A program made the translations under genes and the position numbers. Of a DNA stretch of 57,277 bases, positions 48,845 to 57,277 are shown piece after piece. The stretch is from Trichomonas tenax (Eukaryota > Parabasalia > Trichomonadida > Trichomonadidae): positions 1 to 57,277 of the forward strand of contig JALKBU010000235.1 in the NCBI GenBank assembly GCA_023091735.1, read 5' to 3'. How positions within the stretch are numbered: position 1 is the stretch's first letter; every line of letters begins with the position of its first letter. Below the pieces are notes generated by a model. The model saw only the letters and a list, made by a program, of their open reading frames with translations. It searched no databases and was not told the origin of the DNA.

Positions 48845-50935
48845 ATGATTTCGAATACGATGGCAAATTCCGTCAAACTGACGGATTTATGTGACAGAGA
48901 TATTTCTGAAATGTCGGATTTCGACGAGGAGACTGACTTCTACACGATATTGGACGTCGGGTTCAACGCGACAGACGACGAAATAAAGCGCGCGTACAGG
49001 AACCAGGCGAAGAAATATCATCCAGACAGAAATCGCGACGATCCAGAAGAAGCCACGCGAATTTTCCAGCTCATCGAGCGCGCGTACGCAACACTTAGCG
49101 ACCAGAAGAAGAAGGCCGCCTATGACAAACAATTCGTTCAACAATCAGGATTCGCGAGTTACAGATTCGGCAAAATTCTCGACTTTTTCAACGATCAAGA
49201 CGACTTAGACGAGGACGAAATCTCATACGATGACTCTATTTCCGGTTTCTATCAAGCTACGGAAAGAAAATTTACTGCAATCGCGTCTGACGAAGGAATC
49301 GCAAAGAACGCGCCACTGTTCGGACGCTCAAATTCTACGTGGGAAGTCGTTTCCGAGTTTTATGCTTTCTGGACGAATTTCACCACAAAACGCCAACACG
49401 GGGCGGATAAACCCGCTTCTTCAGAGAAAGAACTCGAGAAGATCATAAAGCGCAAGAGCCTCGAGTACACACGACAGATCAGGAATCTCGCTGAGCAGAC
49501 GAAGCAAAAAGATCCGCGTGTTAAGCGCCAAGCAAAGATCGTTGAGCAGCAGAATAAGAGAAAGGACATCGAAGCCGAGCGAAAGAAGCAGGAAAAGCAC
49601 AAGAAAGTCCTTGAAGAAATCGAGAAATACCAACAGGAAGACAACTATGACCCTAAGAAGCATCTCATTCTTTCTGAGTTCGATGACGAGAAAAAGCCGG
49701 AAAGTGTTCTCTCGTGTGAATACTGCAACCGTGATTTTGATGATGAAGCTAAGTTCATCACTCACTGCAACACGAACAAGCACCAGAAAACAGTTTCGAA
49801 GGTGAAACAAGCATTCATTCACGATCCATCATCGTTCAAGCATTCCCCTGTTCTCTACACAGTTTTAGGACTCACTGAAGATGAGATAAAGCAATATGGT
49901 GACGAAAAGATCGCAAAGCAGCCTTTGATCGAAAAGAAGGAGCAAAAAGTCACTCGCGGATCATCAACGGTCATTGGAAAGAAGGATAATGATGAGGAAG
50001 AGGACAATGGCGACGATGACGATTTCGATGGCTTCGTGAGAAAGAAAGAGAAGAAGCCAAAGAAAGAAGAAGACGAAAAGAAGAACGATAACAAGAAGGG
50101 CAAAGGAAAGAAAGGAAAAGGAAAGAATAAAGATGATGAAGAAGATGACTGGAAGAACAGACATGCAATAAACAAGAAGAACAAAGGAAAGCAAGAGACA
50201 AACAACAAAGGCAAACAATCACAAAATACAAAAGGAAAGCGTCACGCAAAAGACCATAGAAACTCTGACGAAGACGAAGAACTTGCTAATGATGTCGACG
50301 AAGATGTTCCTGTGATGACACGTGATATTGAAATCGGAAACGAAAATCAGAAAGAAGTTCAAGTAAATGAAAATAATAATGAAGAGGAAGAGGATGAAAT
50401 TTATGTACCACAGCAACTAAAGCAGCAACAACAGCAACAGCAAAATAACAATAATAAGAAAGGAGAAAGAAAAGGCAAACAACAAAAGAAGAAAGGCCAA
50501 AGATCATTAGAAGAGAAGGTTGCAAGGGAGGAAGAAGAGAAGAGAAAGAGAGCTGAAGAAGCCGCAAGACTTGAAGCAGAAAGGAAGGAGAGGCAAAGAC
50601 TTGAAGAAGAAGAGGAAGAGATCAAAGTCGAAGAGAAGAAAGTTGATCCTGTTGTTCAAGAGATGCAAAAGGAAGAAGTCAAAGTTGACAATGTTTTCGC
50701 TGTTTTGATGGATGATGAACCAGAGCCAGAACTAGTCGAAGATCATAGCATCGAACAAGAAGATGAAGAAGAAGCAGCCAATGAAGAAGAAAATGCCGCC
50801 GATGAAGAAAAACTTCCAGATAAGAAGCAGAGTCAGAAATCAAATGTTATGCTAATATTATTCGCAATTTTTGTCTTATTGCTGCTTTGTGGTGCTGGAT
50901 TCGTTTATTGGTGGACTCAGATAAAGGACAAATAA
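48845..50935 (+). CDS. JJJ1/DNAJC21-like J-domain protein with C-terminal membrane anchor
   Basis: The 696-residue protein has a J domain at about 31-97 with the Hsp70-activating HPD at 59-61. An EVVSEFYAFWTNF segment follows, typical of the JJJ1/DNAJC21 family (FYxxWxxFxT). A C2H2 zinc finger (Cys291, Cys294, with a His-x5-His end near 308-314) matches the same family, which in yeast works in cytosolic 60S ribosome maturation. A long Lys/Glu-rich and Gln/Asn-rich region (about 380-660) follows. Residues 668-690 are strongly hydrophobic, followed by TQIKDK, which predicts a tail-anchored protein with its J domain in the cytosol. That anchor is not part of the classical family. The start may instead be Met6 or Met23. 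The stop is TAAA. The gene converges on the VPS9-like gene 89 bp away. Confidence 0.88.
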   Translation: MISNTMANSVKLTDLCDRDISEMSDFDEETDFYTILDVGFNATDDEIKRAYRNQAKKYHPDRNRDDPEEATRIFQLIERAYATLSDQKKKAAYDKQFVQQSGFASYRFGKILDFFNDQDDLDEDEISYDDSISGFYQATERKFTAIASDEGIAKNAPLFGRSNSTWEVVSEFYAFWTNFTTKRQHGADKPASSEKELEKIIKRKSLEYTRQIRNLAEQTKQKDPRVKRQAKIVEQQNKRKDIEAERKKQEKHKKVLEEIEKYQQEDNYDPKKHLILSEFDDEKKPESVLSCEYCNRDFDDEAKFITHCNTNKHQKTVSKVKQAFIHDPSSFKHSPVLYTVLGLTEDEIKQYGDEKIAKQPLIEKKEQKVTRGSSTVIGKKDNDEEEDNGDDDDFDGFVRKKEKKPKKEEDEKKNDNKKGKGKKGKGKNKDDEEDDWKNRHAINKKNKGKQETNNKGKQSQNTKGKRHAKDHRNSDEDEELANDVDEDVPVMTRDIEIGNENQKEVQVNENNNEEEEDEIYVPQQLKQQQQQQQNNNNKKGERKGKQQKKKGQRSLEEKVAREEEEKRKRAEEAARLEAERKERQRLEEEEEEIKVEEKKVDPVVQEMQKEEVKVDNVFAVLMDDEPEPELVEDHSIEQEDEEEAANEEENAADEEKLPDKKQSQKSNVMLILFAIFVLLLLCGAGFVYWWTQIKDK

Positions 50936-51024
50936 AATATATTGTTGTAATTTTCAATCAAAAACGACATATTACATGAAAATATACAATTTAATACATA
51001 ATATAGACTGAAAAATTAAATTTT

Positions 51025-52332
51025 TCATTTTTGTTTCTCCGTTTTGCCCTGAATAAGCTTCGTTATCTGCAGTTGAATTGCAGTGATTGTTGCCTTTGCG
51101 TATTCAAGTGGACTTGCGAGTCCATCAAATGGAGAAAAGTTCAAAGCGAACCAAAACAGTTCTTCGTAATTAGGAATTTCTGATCTTACGAAAACAAGCA
51201 AAAAGATACCGAAAACAGCATCAAAGCTTTGTGCATCGAATCCATACTTCTCCGATGCAATCTCTGCATAGCTTCTCACCAAAGAGAGCGCTTCGTGGAA
51301 CGTGGATAAGATATCAAGTGGAGAGTTCATGAAAATTGTGCTGAATAGGACTTCAGATGCACGAAAAAGATGTGGGTCAGTCTTAATGAGCTCATCAGCT
51401 GTTGTATCGTGAGGAATTACATCTTGGCACGCGAGGAGATCGTCCAAAGACAGTTCTAATTTATATTTCGATATAACATTCTCCATTTTCGGCATAAAGA
51501 AGTCAGGGAAGAATGAAATAGCGAAATTGAAGATTGCCCTGAAAAATAGGATCGAAAACACAGCAACTTCCGCTTGTTCATTGATTTCGTACTTCAATAT
51601 AATTGCGTTCATCGAATCAACGATTTTTGCTGTGAAATGCTGTGGAGATCGATAGTTCATCTTCGTAAAAAGCCCTAAAACCTCTTTAGCGAACATGAAA
51701 GCCGGATTAAAAACAAAAGTGTTGAATTCTTCTTGAATCTTGACTTCTGTGTTGTAATAAGTGTTTTGCCCGAACTCATTCAATGCTTCCATGAGAAGAG
51801 TGTGGAAGTAAGCTTTCTGGCTTTCGATTGAAGTGTTGAATTCGATTGAAATATTGATTTGGCTGACAATAGCGTAATCTTTCATAGAGAAAATGCGGCA
51901 CTTTATCGAGTCTGTCATCATTGCGTTGAAAAATTGTTGAGAATTTACCATTATTATTTGCGATGAATTTGTATAATAAGCTTTTTTCAATTCGTCGATG
52001 AAAGTGTTCGCAAATTCGAGAGTTTTCGCTCTGTTCTTGCATTTTGAGCGATAAATTTTCCACTGTAAATAGAAATGCAATCTCGAAAGTTTAACTTGTT
52101 CTTTTGTTAAGTAAAGCTCGATCTGCGGGAACTCCGGAATGATTGGTTGTGTATCTTGATACTGAACTTTCATGAATTGTCGATACGCAGCTAAAAATTT
52201 AATTATCGCGTTTTTTCTTGGATTTAGATTCGACATGTCATCGGGCCAATCCATCTGGATGTAGGAGGCGTACTCCTGATGGTCCACTAGCCACGCTCCG
52301 AACGAATCGTCAACAAAATTCGATGCAAACAT
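51025..52332 (-). CDS. VPS9-like domain protein, putative Rab5-type exchange factor
   Basis: The 435-residue protein is mostly helical. Its C-terminal third resembles a VPS9 domain: SLDDLLACQDVI near 310, and FLLVFVRSEIPNYEELFWF (about 372-390) with SPLEYAKATITAI after it. These parallel the family's LIYVLIKANIPNL...E..F and GEAGYCLTTLEAA segments. VPS9 proteins load GTP on Rab5-like GTPases in early endocytosis. The key Asp and Tyr of the catalytic surface are not both evident, so activity is uncertain. The N-terminal 300 residues show no other domain. A TCACA initiator lies about 10 bp upstream of the ATG. It is divergent from the GCP-like gene. Confidence 0.6.
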   Translation of the reverse strand: MFASNFVDDSFGAWLVDHQEYASYIQMDWPDDMSNLNPRKNAIIKFLAAYRQFMKVQYQDTQPIIPEFPQIELYLTKEQVKLSRLHFYLQWKIYRSKCKNRAKTLEFANTFIDELKKAYYTNSSQIIMVNSQQFFNAMMTDSIKCRIFSMKDYAIVSQINISIEFNTSIESQKAYFHTLLMEALNEFGQNTYYNTEVKIQEEFNTFVFNPAFMFAKEVLGLFTKMNYRSPQHFTAKIVDSMNAIILKYEINEQAEVAVFSILFFRAIFNFAISFFPDFFMPKMENVISKYKLELSLDDLLACQDVIPHDTTADELIKTDPHLFRASEVLFSTIFMNSPLDILSTFHEALSLVRSYAEIASEKYGFDAQSFDAVFGIFLLVFVRSEIPNYEELFWFALNFSPFDGLASPLEYAKATITAIQLQITKLIQGKTEKQK

Positions 52333-53120
52333 TGATTTTTTTGTGATTCATCGATTTTAATGCGAAGATAGACTTTTGGTGGTCTCCTTATCCCAATTTC
52401 ACTGTTAATTTTAAGATTAATCAAATTCAATGAATAATTATCGTAGTTTACTTCTATCGTTTTTATTGGCAAATGCCGGTCATTCTAAATCACTTCATAT
52501 TCAGTATACATATTGCCTATAGAAGATATCTCTTGCTAAAAAATGGTCTGAAAATTAATCTTTGAGGTCAATATCGAATTGATTGATTCAATAATCAATG
52601 AATTGAACATTTTCTATTATATAAATCATTTACCACACTTTTTCTTTACATGATCATAAAAGTAAATTCTTATAAATGTTTCCTATTGATTTATTTTCTA
52701 TCAATATTTGACAAAATGAAAATATTAATTCTTGTATTCACTCATATTCGATTAAATTATTGATGTATATGAAATTCATTAAGTATAAATCCATAATATC
52801 AATAGTTTTGATTAAGATGAAAATATCAATCAATTGCATGATAATTTGGATACATAACACGGATAACATTGAATGCCACAAAATTGTTATTCTTTTCATC
52901 TTATCTAATCATTCAGAATTCTAATGTTTCACCAAGATATTCAACATTAAAATCAATATATTTAATAATCAATACCACTTTGTGGTATAAATTCGCCATG
53001 CCAATGGAATGATGTTCATTAAATCAAAGCTTGATCAATATTAATAAAAGGATTACTTGGATTTTACATGACAAAATATGTTTACTTGTCAGTTTTATGA
53101 CAAAATTTTAAACGTGCACT
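52333..53120. other. Divergent spacer rich in ATTGATT-type words
   Basis: About 790 bp, very AT-rich, between the divergent VPS9-like and GCP-like genes. Variants of ATTGAT and ATCAAT recur on both strands (for example around 52580-52605 and 52950-53045), without a fixed period. Only TGTGA/TCACA at 52342-52346, an initiator for the leftward gene, can be assigned. Confidence 0.45.
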
Positions 53121-54848
53121 ATGAACAACAATCAGCATTTGCTGTATTATTTGAATAACGAGCACGCGATCAAGGCAGATATTCTGACAGAGAAATACGT
53201 ATGCGAGAGTCTCCTTGCATTATTTTTTCATTTGAAAGGCTCGTATCCGTTCTTTTGCGAATCTGGATTATTTTCGCTTCGAAATACAATATCAACACCC
53301 GACTTCACGCCAAAATCATTACAGAATCTCATTAAACCAGCTTTAGAAGCAACAAACGATTTATATATCATAAAATCTTTTATTTCTCGAGAAACAAAGT
53401 CTCCACTCATTTCAGCACTGCAAGACGCAATACAGACATACGTAATTACACCTTTTTACCAAATATCAGAAACAAATCGCTCAGACTCGCTTTTAGATTT
53501 TTTATTAAAAATGAAGCCTTTATTCAAAGAGCTTAGGATCACAAGGTCACTAGTTCTCGATCCTTCACCTGCAGAGAGAGTTTTCACGCTCGTGAGAAAT
53601 GGATATAAACCAATGATGAATGTTGCTGATTGTTTATTGAGATATTATGCAGAGCAAATCAAGATTGTTATCACATCACCTACTGAAGCTATTCTGAAGT
53701 CTCCAGACTTTTTCATTAGGCAGACTGATGTTGGAGTTGAGTTACATGATGTACCTTCCCCAATACCGAAGGATTTCGCAAAAGATATCTCTGAAACTTG
53801 CTTAGCTCACATCATTAAATCTTCACCAACGAAAGTCGAGAAAGAGGAAGAAGAAGTTATATTCCCGCATATTAATGAAATATCAACCGACACATTAATC
53901 TCTTTCGATCTTTTACTCCCAGAATCGATTCCAGAAGCTCAGTCACCAGATCAAGCGATTGCAAACTTTCGCGCTGCTGCTTGGTCATTGACAAAGGCGC
54001 CGGCATTGAAGAAGAAGCCAAAGATCACGAAAATATATTCAACACTTGATGAAGCTGCCTCGGATATAGTTATCTCTCCGTTATGGCCAAAAGCACAAAC
54101 AATACAAAGAGAACTCGCTGTTTACTTAAACCAAGATCAGAAACTATTGCAAATAATTAAATACATTGGAAATTTATATTTGATGAAGAGGGGAGATTTG
54201 CATCTTTCATATATTGAAGGATCAATAAGAAGAGAGTCTGCTGCAGACTTTTTCAAGCAGCATCTTGGATACATTCCATTCTTCGAATTCAGGTTTGTTA
54301 ATCCAGACACTATTTTGGCATCAATACCAATCAGACTTAGAAAGATCATCACGAAAGATCAACTTGGAATATACAACAATTATTATAAACTGATGCTAAA
54401 AATGAGGCAGTTGCAATATGCACTCTCAACAATGAAGATATATCACTCTATTATCTCGATTCGTCTTCAGTTCTTCCAAATGATTATTGCATTTCAGCAG
54501 ACATTGTTCTTTAAAATTGATGTTGGATTGCTGAAACTCATCAAGAGACTTGAAAATGCAAAGAATTTAGAGGAACTAATTAAATTCCATGCTGATTTCG
54601 TGAAGCTTGTGAACTCTGCATCTTTAGCAGATATTCCAGAGTCACACCAACAATTCAATCATCTATTTGATCTCGGTTTCAAACTTGCTGCGACAAAAGA
54701 AGAGCCAGATAATGATCAAATCTTCGAATACAACGAAGGCTTCCTTACATTCAAGAGCTATTTGACAGGAATATTAACTATCTCTGCTCAAAATAACAGC
54801 TCTGGATTAGCTTCAGCTCTCCTTAGTTCCATTAATGTTATTATTTAA
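53121..54848 (+). CDS. Gamma-tubulin complex component (GCP4-like)
   Basis: This 575-residue protein matches the Spc97/Spc98 (GCP) family. The N-terminal part starts ESLLALFFHLKGSYPFF, like the GCP4 opening, and contains DFFIRQ (about 197), parallel to EFFIKQ of GCP4. The centre has IIKYIGNLYLMKRGDLHLSY (about 346-365), the family's LxxIKxFYLLGRGEL segment. The C-terminal gamma-tubulin-binding part includes YNNYYKLMLKMRQLQYAL (about 418-435) and a LEELIKFHADFVK helix (about 505). At 575 residues it is compact, close to GCP4 (about 667) rather than GCP2/3/5/6. It should help nucleate microtubules at basal bodies or spindle poles. The assignment to GCP4 rests on size and the N-terminal matches. 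Confidence 0.82.
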   Translation: MNNNQHLLYYLNNEHAIKADILTEKYVCESLLALFFHLKGSYPFFCESGLFSLRNTISTPDFTPKSLQNLIKPALEATNDLYIIKSFISRETKSPLISALQDAIQTYVITPFYQISETNRSDSLLDFLLKMKPLFKELRITRSLVLDPSPAERVFTLVRNGYKPMMNVADCLLRYYAEQIKIVITSPTEAILKSPDFFIRQTDVGVELHDVPSPIPKDFAKDISETCLAHIIKSSPTKVEKEEEEVIFPHINEISTDTLISFDLLLPESIPEAQSPDQAIANFRAAAWSLTKAPALKKKPKITKIYSTLDEAASDIVISPLWPKAQTIQRELAVYLNQDQKLLQIIKYIGNLYLMKRGDLHLSYIEGSIRRESAADFFKQHLGYIPFFEFRFVNPDTILASIPIRLRKIITKDQLGIYNNYYKLMLKMRQLQYALSTMKIYHSIISIRLQFFQMIIAFQQTLFFKIDVGLLKLIKRLENAKNLEELIKFHADFVKLVNSASLADIPESHQQFNHLFDLGFKLAATKEEPDNDQIFEYNEGFLTFKSYLTGILTISAQNNSSGLASALLSSINVII

Positions 54849-55040
54849 ATCATTACTGTTTGTTTTTATCATTATTTTTATGAAACATTATTTTATCATT
54901 GAAAATAAGTCCAACACTAGGTTTTGATTTCTTAATTGTGAAATGGGAAAGGAAAGTTTCTGATGTTATTAACATTTATCCACTTGGAACAGTTTTCCAC
55001 TCAGTTGCTGATGTCAACATCAATATAATTAATCATTCTC

Positions 55041-55385
55041 ATTTTATCATCATTATGATATGGAATCACTCATATTTGATCATTGTTATGATATAAATAT
55101 TCATTATCTATTGCAGTTCAAATGAAGTCCCTTGATATTGTTCAATACTTCGTTGAGCATGGAGCTGATGTCAACGTGAAATTAATCAGTTTCAATTATT
55201 TTCTCATTGTTAGCATATGAGATTATTAATTTGTGTTTTATATCATAATCCACATTTCATCAATACCACACTTTTTCGTCATTATGATATACAATCAATC
55301 ATTCACATTTTATTTTCATTATGACATAGAATCAGTCGTTCGCTTTTTTTCTTCGTTATAATTTTATCATCATTATGATATGCAA
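55041..55385 (+). repeat. Degenerate ATCATTATGATAT repeat array
   Basis: Five related copies of about 30-35 bp with a core near ATCATCATTATGATAT, usually followed by an AATCA-TCATTC-like tail, occur at about 55041-55073, 55074-55105, 55272-55306, 55306-55342 and 55360-55385. The core is partly self-complementary. The copies interrupt an ankyrin-like fragment. They look like remnants of an older tandem array and have no assigned function. Confidence 0.5.
55113..55181 (+). pseudogene. Ankyrin-repeat gene fragment
   Basis: The plus-strand frame encodes SLDIVQYFVEHGADVNVK, the second half of an ankyrin repeat (helix 2 plus the GADVN loop). It has no start, and the frame closes soon after. A related word, GCTGATGTCAACATCAA, occurs just upstream at about 55007-55023 and looks like another repeat's loop. 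Ankyrin-repeat genes are very numerous in Trichomonas, so this is probably debris of a duplicated member. Confidence 0.6.
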
Positions 55386-56195
55386 TAAATTATACTAATG
55401 ACTTATCACTGCATGGAATGCAATGATACTTATATAGCAATGTTGATTTAATTTGTAATTTGATACTAAATTGTAAATTGTGGATCAACTTAAGTAACAA
55501 TAGTAATATCCAACAGGATAGCACGTATTCCTATCATCACTTAAACATATTGATCATACTGGCATTGATGCCTGTCGACACTCGATGTTTAAAATTCGTC
55601 GATATTGAAATACCGATTTATTGCAAACGAAAAGCTAAACTTGAAAGAGAAAAAGTCAATGCTAGAAAAGTTTGCGATTAATTCCATTGGCAATGCTGTT
55701 CATATAGAAATTACCCAGATTTCCCTCACTCTTACCAACTTTACATGGACCCTTCTTAATTTGAAAGGTGGCTCTTGATGCAACCCTGCTTAATTTTCAT
55801 TCTTCCAATGTTATAGGTGCGTGGAATACTATTTCTATACAGAATTTTGTTTGTAGCAATTCTTTTTTCGTCAAGATGTTAAAGATTTGTCGATTCCATC
55901 AGCATTTTGGCATTATAAATGTTCTTACTAAACTTATGCTTGTTTAAATATTATGTGAATCCATCTTATTTTAAATTTTACAGAGTCTTATAAAATTATT
56001 GAATATTTTCCTCTAAAAAGGGTCAAATTTTCAAATTATATTAATATAACTAAAAATTATGTTTTATCAAATAAAAAGCTCTATTTAACGTAGTTTTACA
56101 AAAACCAATTTTGACGATAAGCCGCGAAGCCATTGTGGAACACTTTACGGGTTGATTTTAGGGATATGTGAATGAACGAAGCAATTATTTTTCAA

Positions 56196-56561
56196 CTAAT
56201 TGTTTGGGTTCTTTGTCAATTCTGTAAACCTTGTAAAATTGATGGAACATAAATGGGAAAATTTTGGGTTTTGTTTTAATCGATGTGCTTCATCGCAGAC
56301 ATCATATGGGTCAACCCACTGGTTGACCTCATATGATGCCTTGATGTATCTAGCAAGCTCTGATTGATCAGTGAAACATAAGTAGGGGAGAGCTCCACCT
56401 TTTGATCCTTTTCTCCAAGAATATCCTAGTGCAGAATGAATAAGATGCTTTTCTTGAGCTTCAGCGCGGAGGTTGCAGGACTGGAAGACAATTTGGTCAC
56501 AATAGAGTTAGTAATAAGATGTTCGCATAATCCACGACTTCGCCGTGGCTTCTGCTAACAT
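56196..56561 (-). pseudogene. Small unknown gene with one in-frame stop
   Basis: On the minus strand an ATG at 56561 opens a frame MLAEATAKSWIMRTSYY, then TAA (56510-56508), then 103 further sense codons to TAG at 56196. The distal part (for example NLRAEAQEKHLIHSALGYS and GGALPYLCFTDQSELARY) has normal amino-acid balance with Cys, Trp and His, unlike chance AT-rich frames. I recognise no domain. The full reading would give about 121 residues. A single substitution or readthrough would join the two parts, so it is either a young pseudogene or a sequencing error. TTCAGT about 20 bp upstream of the ATG is a possible initiator remnant. The location beside a phage-like gene and repeats suggests a multi-copy family. 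Confidence 0.6.
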
Positions 56562-56859
56562 CTTTTTATATAATTACTGAAATCGCAAATTATAAAAACA
56601 ATAATTTATTAATACTAATATTTACGACAGAGTTAATTTTACAAGTTAGGGTCCCCCCATATAGAAAATCAATTTTTGAATTGGTTACAAATTAACGTTA
56701 AAATTAATTTTAAAACTAATGACTTTATAAAATTTATTCAGTTTTTGAAAAAATAATTTATGACAAACTAACTAACTAAGAAAAGAAAGCGAAAGGAATT
56801 TATGAAGTAAGAAATTTGAAAAATATTTTTAGTGGTTATGAGAGAAAATTTATTCAGTT
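56562..56859. other. AT-rich gap before tail-collar gene
   Basis: Nearly 300 bp of AT-rich DNA with runs of CTAACTAACTAA (56768-56780) and GTCCCCCCATAT (56651-56662). It holds the 3' flank of the tail-collar gene and possibly the promoter of the small pseudogene. No gene is seen. Confidence 0.45.
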
Positions 56860-57277
56860 TTAATAAACCCTATACCACGTGTAAACAGTCATGAACAGGG
56901 GCATGTAATCAGTACCTGAACCAGTGTCGGCAGTGTTTCCGTAAACTGAATGAATGTGACTTCCTGCATGATCAATGATTAAACCCGTATTGTATTCTCT
57001 GGGATCTGATGAAATGTCATAACGCGAAATTGTTTCTTTTCCTCCGTTACCACATCCGTAATAACCTCTATTACTGATTAAATGAGTATGAACTCCTGCC
57101 ATTGATGTTGTACCCGAAAAGTAATGATTGTGTGCAGGTAAGTTATTTATTGTAATTTTTTTACTTCCTCCTGTTTCTCTTGATGAATTAGCGCAATATA
57201 AGAAACGATCAACTATTGGCTCCCATTCACCAAAACCAAATATTTGAGCAGGATTTGTGTTATTCATTGATGTGTAA
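56860..57277 (-). CDS. Phage tail-collar-like protein, partial at window edge
   Basis: The frame runs from the window edge to TAA at 56860-56862. An ATG lies at 57267, but the frame stays open upstream, and tail-collar proteins have sequence before this point (the TNPAQIFG segment normally follows a strand), so the true N-terminus is probably outside. Family marks are TNPAQIFG-GEWE, DRFLY, a GG..KITINNLPAHNH stretch, a repeat of HTH/HIH histidine clusters and a closing PLFMTVYTWYRV, the usual P.Y..VY.WKR end. In phages such domains form trimeric tail-fibre tips with His-bound metal. In a eukaryotic genome this points to lateral transfer or a virus-like mobile element such as a Maverick/Polinton, but no polymerase or integrase is in view. 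The stop is followed by AAA. Confidence 0.8.
   Translation of the reverse strand, partial: YTSMNNTNPAQIFGFGEWEPIVDRFLYCANSSRETGGSKKITINNLPAHNHYFSGTTSMAGVHTHLISNRGYYGCGNGGKETISRYDISSDPREYNTGLIIDHAGSHIHSVYGNTADTGSGTDYMPLFMTVYTWYRVY

Larger units (their letters stand above)
54849..56195. other. Repeat-rich right spacer
   Basis: Between the GCP-like stop and the next coding remnant lie an ankyrin-repeat fragment and a set of degenerate ATGATAT repeats (both listed separately), then about 800 bp with no recognised feature. A 73-codon ORF at 55460-55681 has no clear domain; its last part (KRKAKLEREK) could be a chance basic stretch. Confidence 0.5.

Noticed and set aside
48845..50935. Gln/Asn and Lys/Glu runs of the J protein as a separate gene or repeat element
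   Set aside because: They are in frame with the J domain and the C-terminal anchor. Low complexity here is part of one protein.

Overview
The window looks like nuclear DNA of a parabasalid protist, most likely a trichomonad (Trichomonas or a close relative). The reasons are: very large uninterrupted, intron-free genes; AT-rich spacers; short 5' leaders, several with a TCA-pyrimidine-A/T initiator just before the ATG; kinases of the TKL, AGC and CK1 types; a decayed gene with polymorphic-membrane-protein (GGA[L/I] and FxNN) repeats; an ankyrin fragment; and a phage-like tail-collar gene. The genus is inferred. No rRNA, tRNA, CRISPR array or canonical trichomonad intron was recognised.

Layout. 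1-2813 is a gene-poor spacer. An eIF4E-like cap-binding protein (2814-3431, +) converges on a 3,223-residue dynein heavy chain-like gene (3640-13311, -). This dynein has lost the AAA1, AAA2 and AAA4 P-loops and ends without a C-terminal domain. Next come a decayed surface-protein gene (13529-15214, -), a long spacer, a TKL kinase with a helical C-terminal half (17026-19413, -) and a coiled-coil/RRM/acidic protein (19912-22284, -). A frameshifted AGC kinase of the MAST/Rim15/IRE type (22745-24845, +) is a pseudogene. A Rab-like GTPase (26124-26690, +) converges on a casein kinase 1 (26804-28117, -). A TRPML-like channel (28605-30080, -) is divergent from the dominant gene of the window.

That gene (30983-48508, +) encodes a 5,841-residue talin-like protein with five tandem FERM modules at about 390-410 residue spacing, an acidic hinge and an approximately 3,500-residue helical rod. 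A 656-bp element with 12-bp terminal inverted repeats and a 7-bp target duplication (30253-30908) lies in the shared upstream region of the channel and talin-like genes, 43 bp upstream of a promoter-like motif. Downstream are a JJJ1/DNAJC21-like J protein with a C-terminal membrane anchor (48845-50935, +), a VPS9-like protein (51025-52332, -) and a GCP4-like gamma-tubulin complex component (53121-54848, +). The right end (54849-57277) is repeat-rich: an ankyrin-repeat fragment, degenerate ATGATAT-centred repeats, a short minus-strand gene with one in-frame stop, and a tail-collar gene running off the edge.

Functionally, several genes serve the cytoskeleton and membranes: dynein-like protein, talin-like linker, gamma-tubulin component, Rab, VPS9 exchange factor and endolysosomal channel. 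They are not an operon; each appears to have its own promoter. A shared motif, TAAAAGTGAC, sits immediately upstream of several starts and is a candidate core promoter element. The most notable finds are the penta-FERM talin-like giant, the apparently non-motor dynein, and the mobile element placed in the talin-like gene's upstream region.
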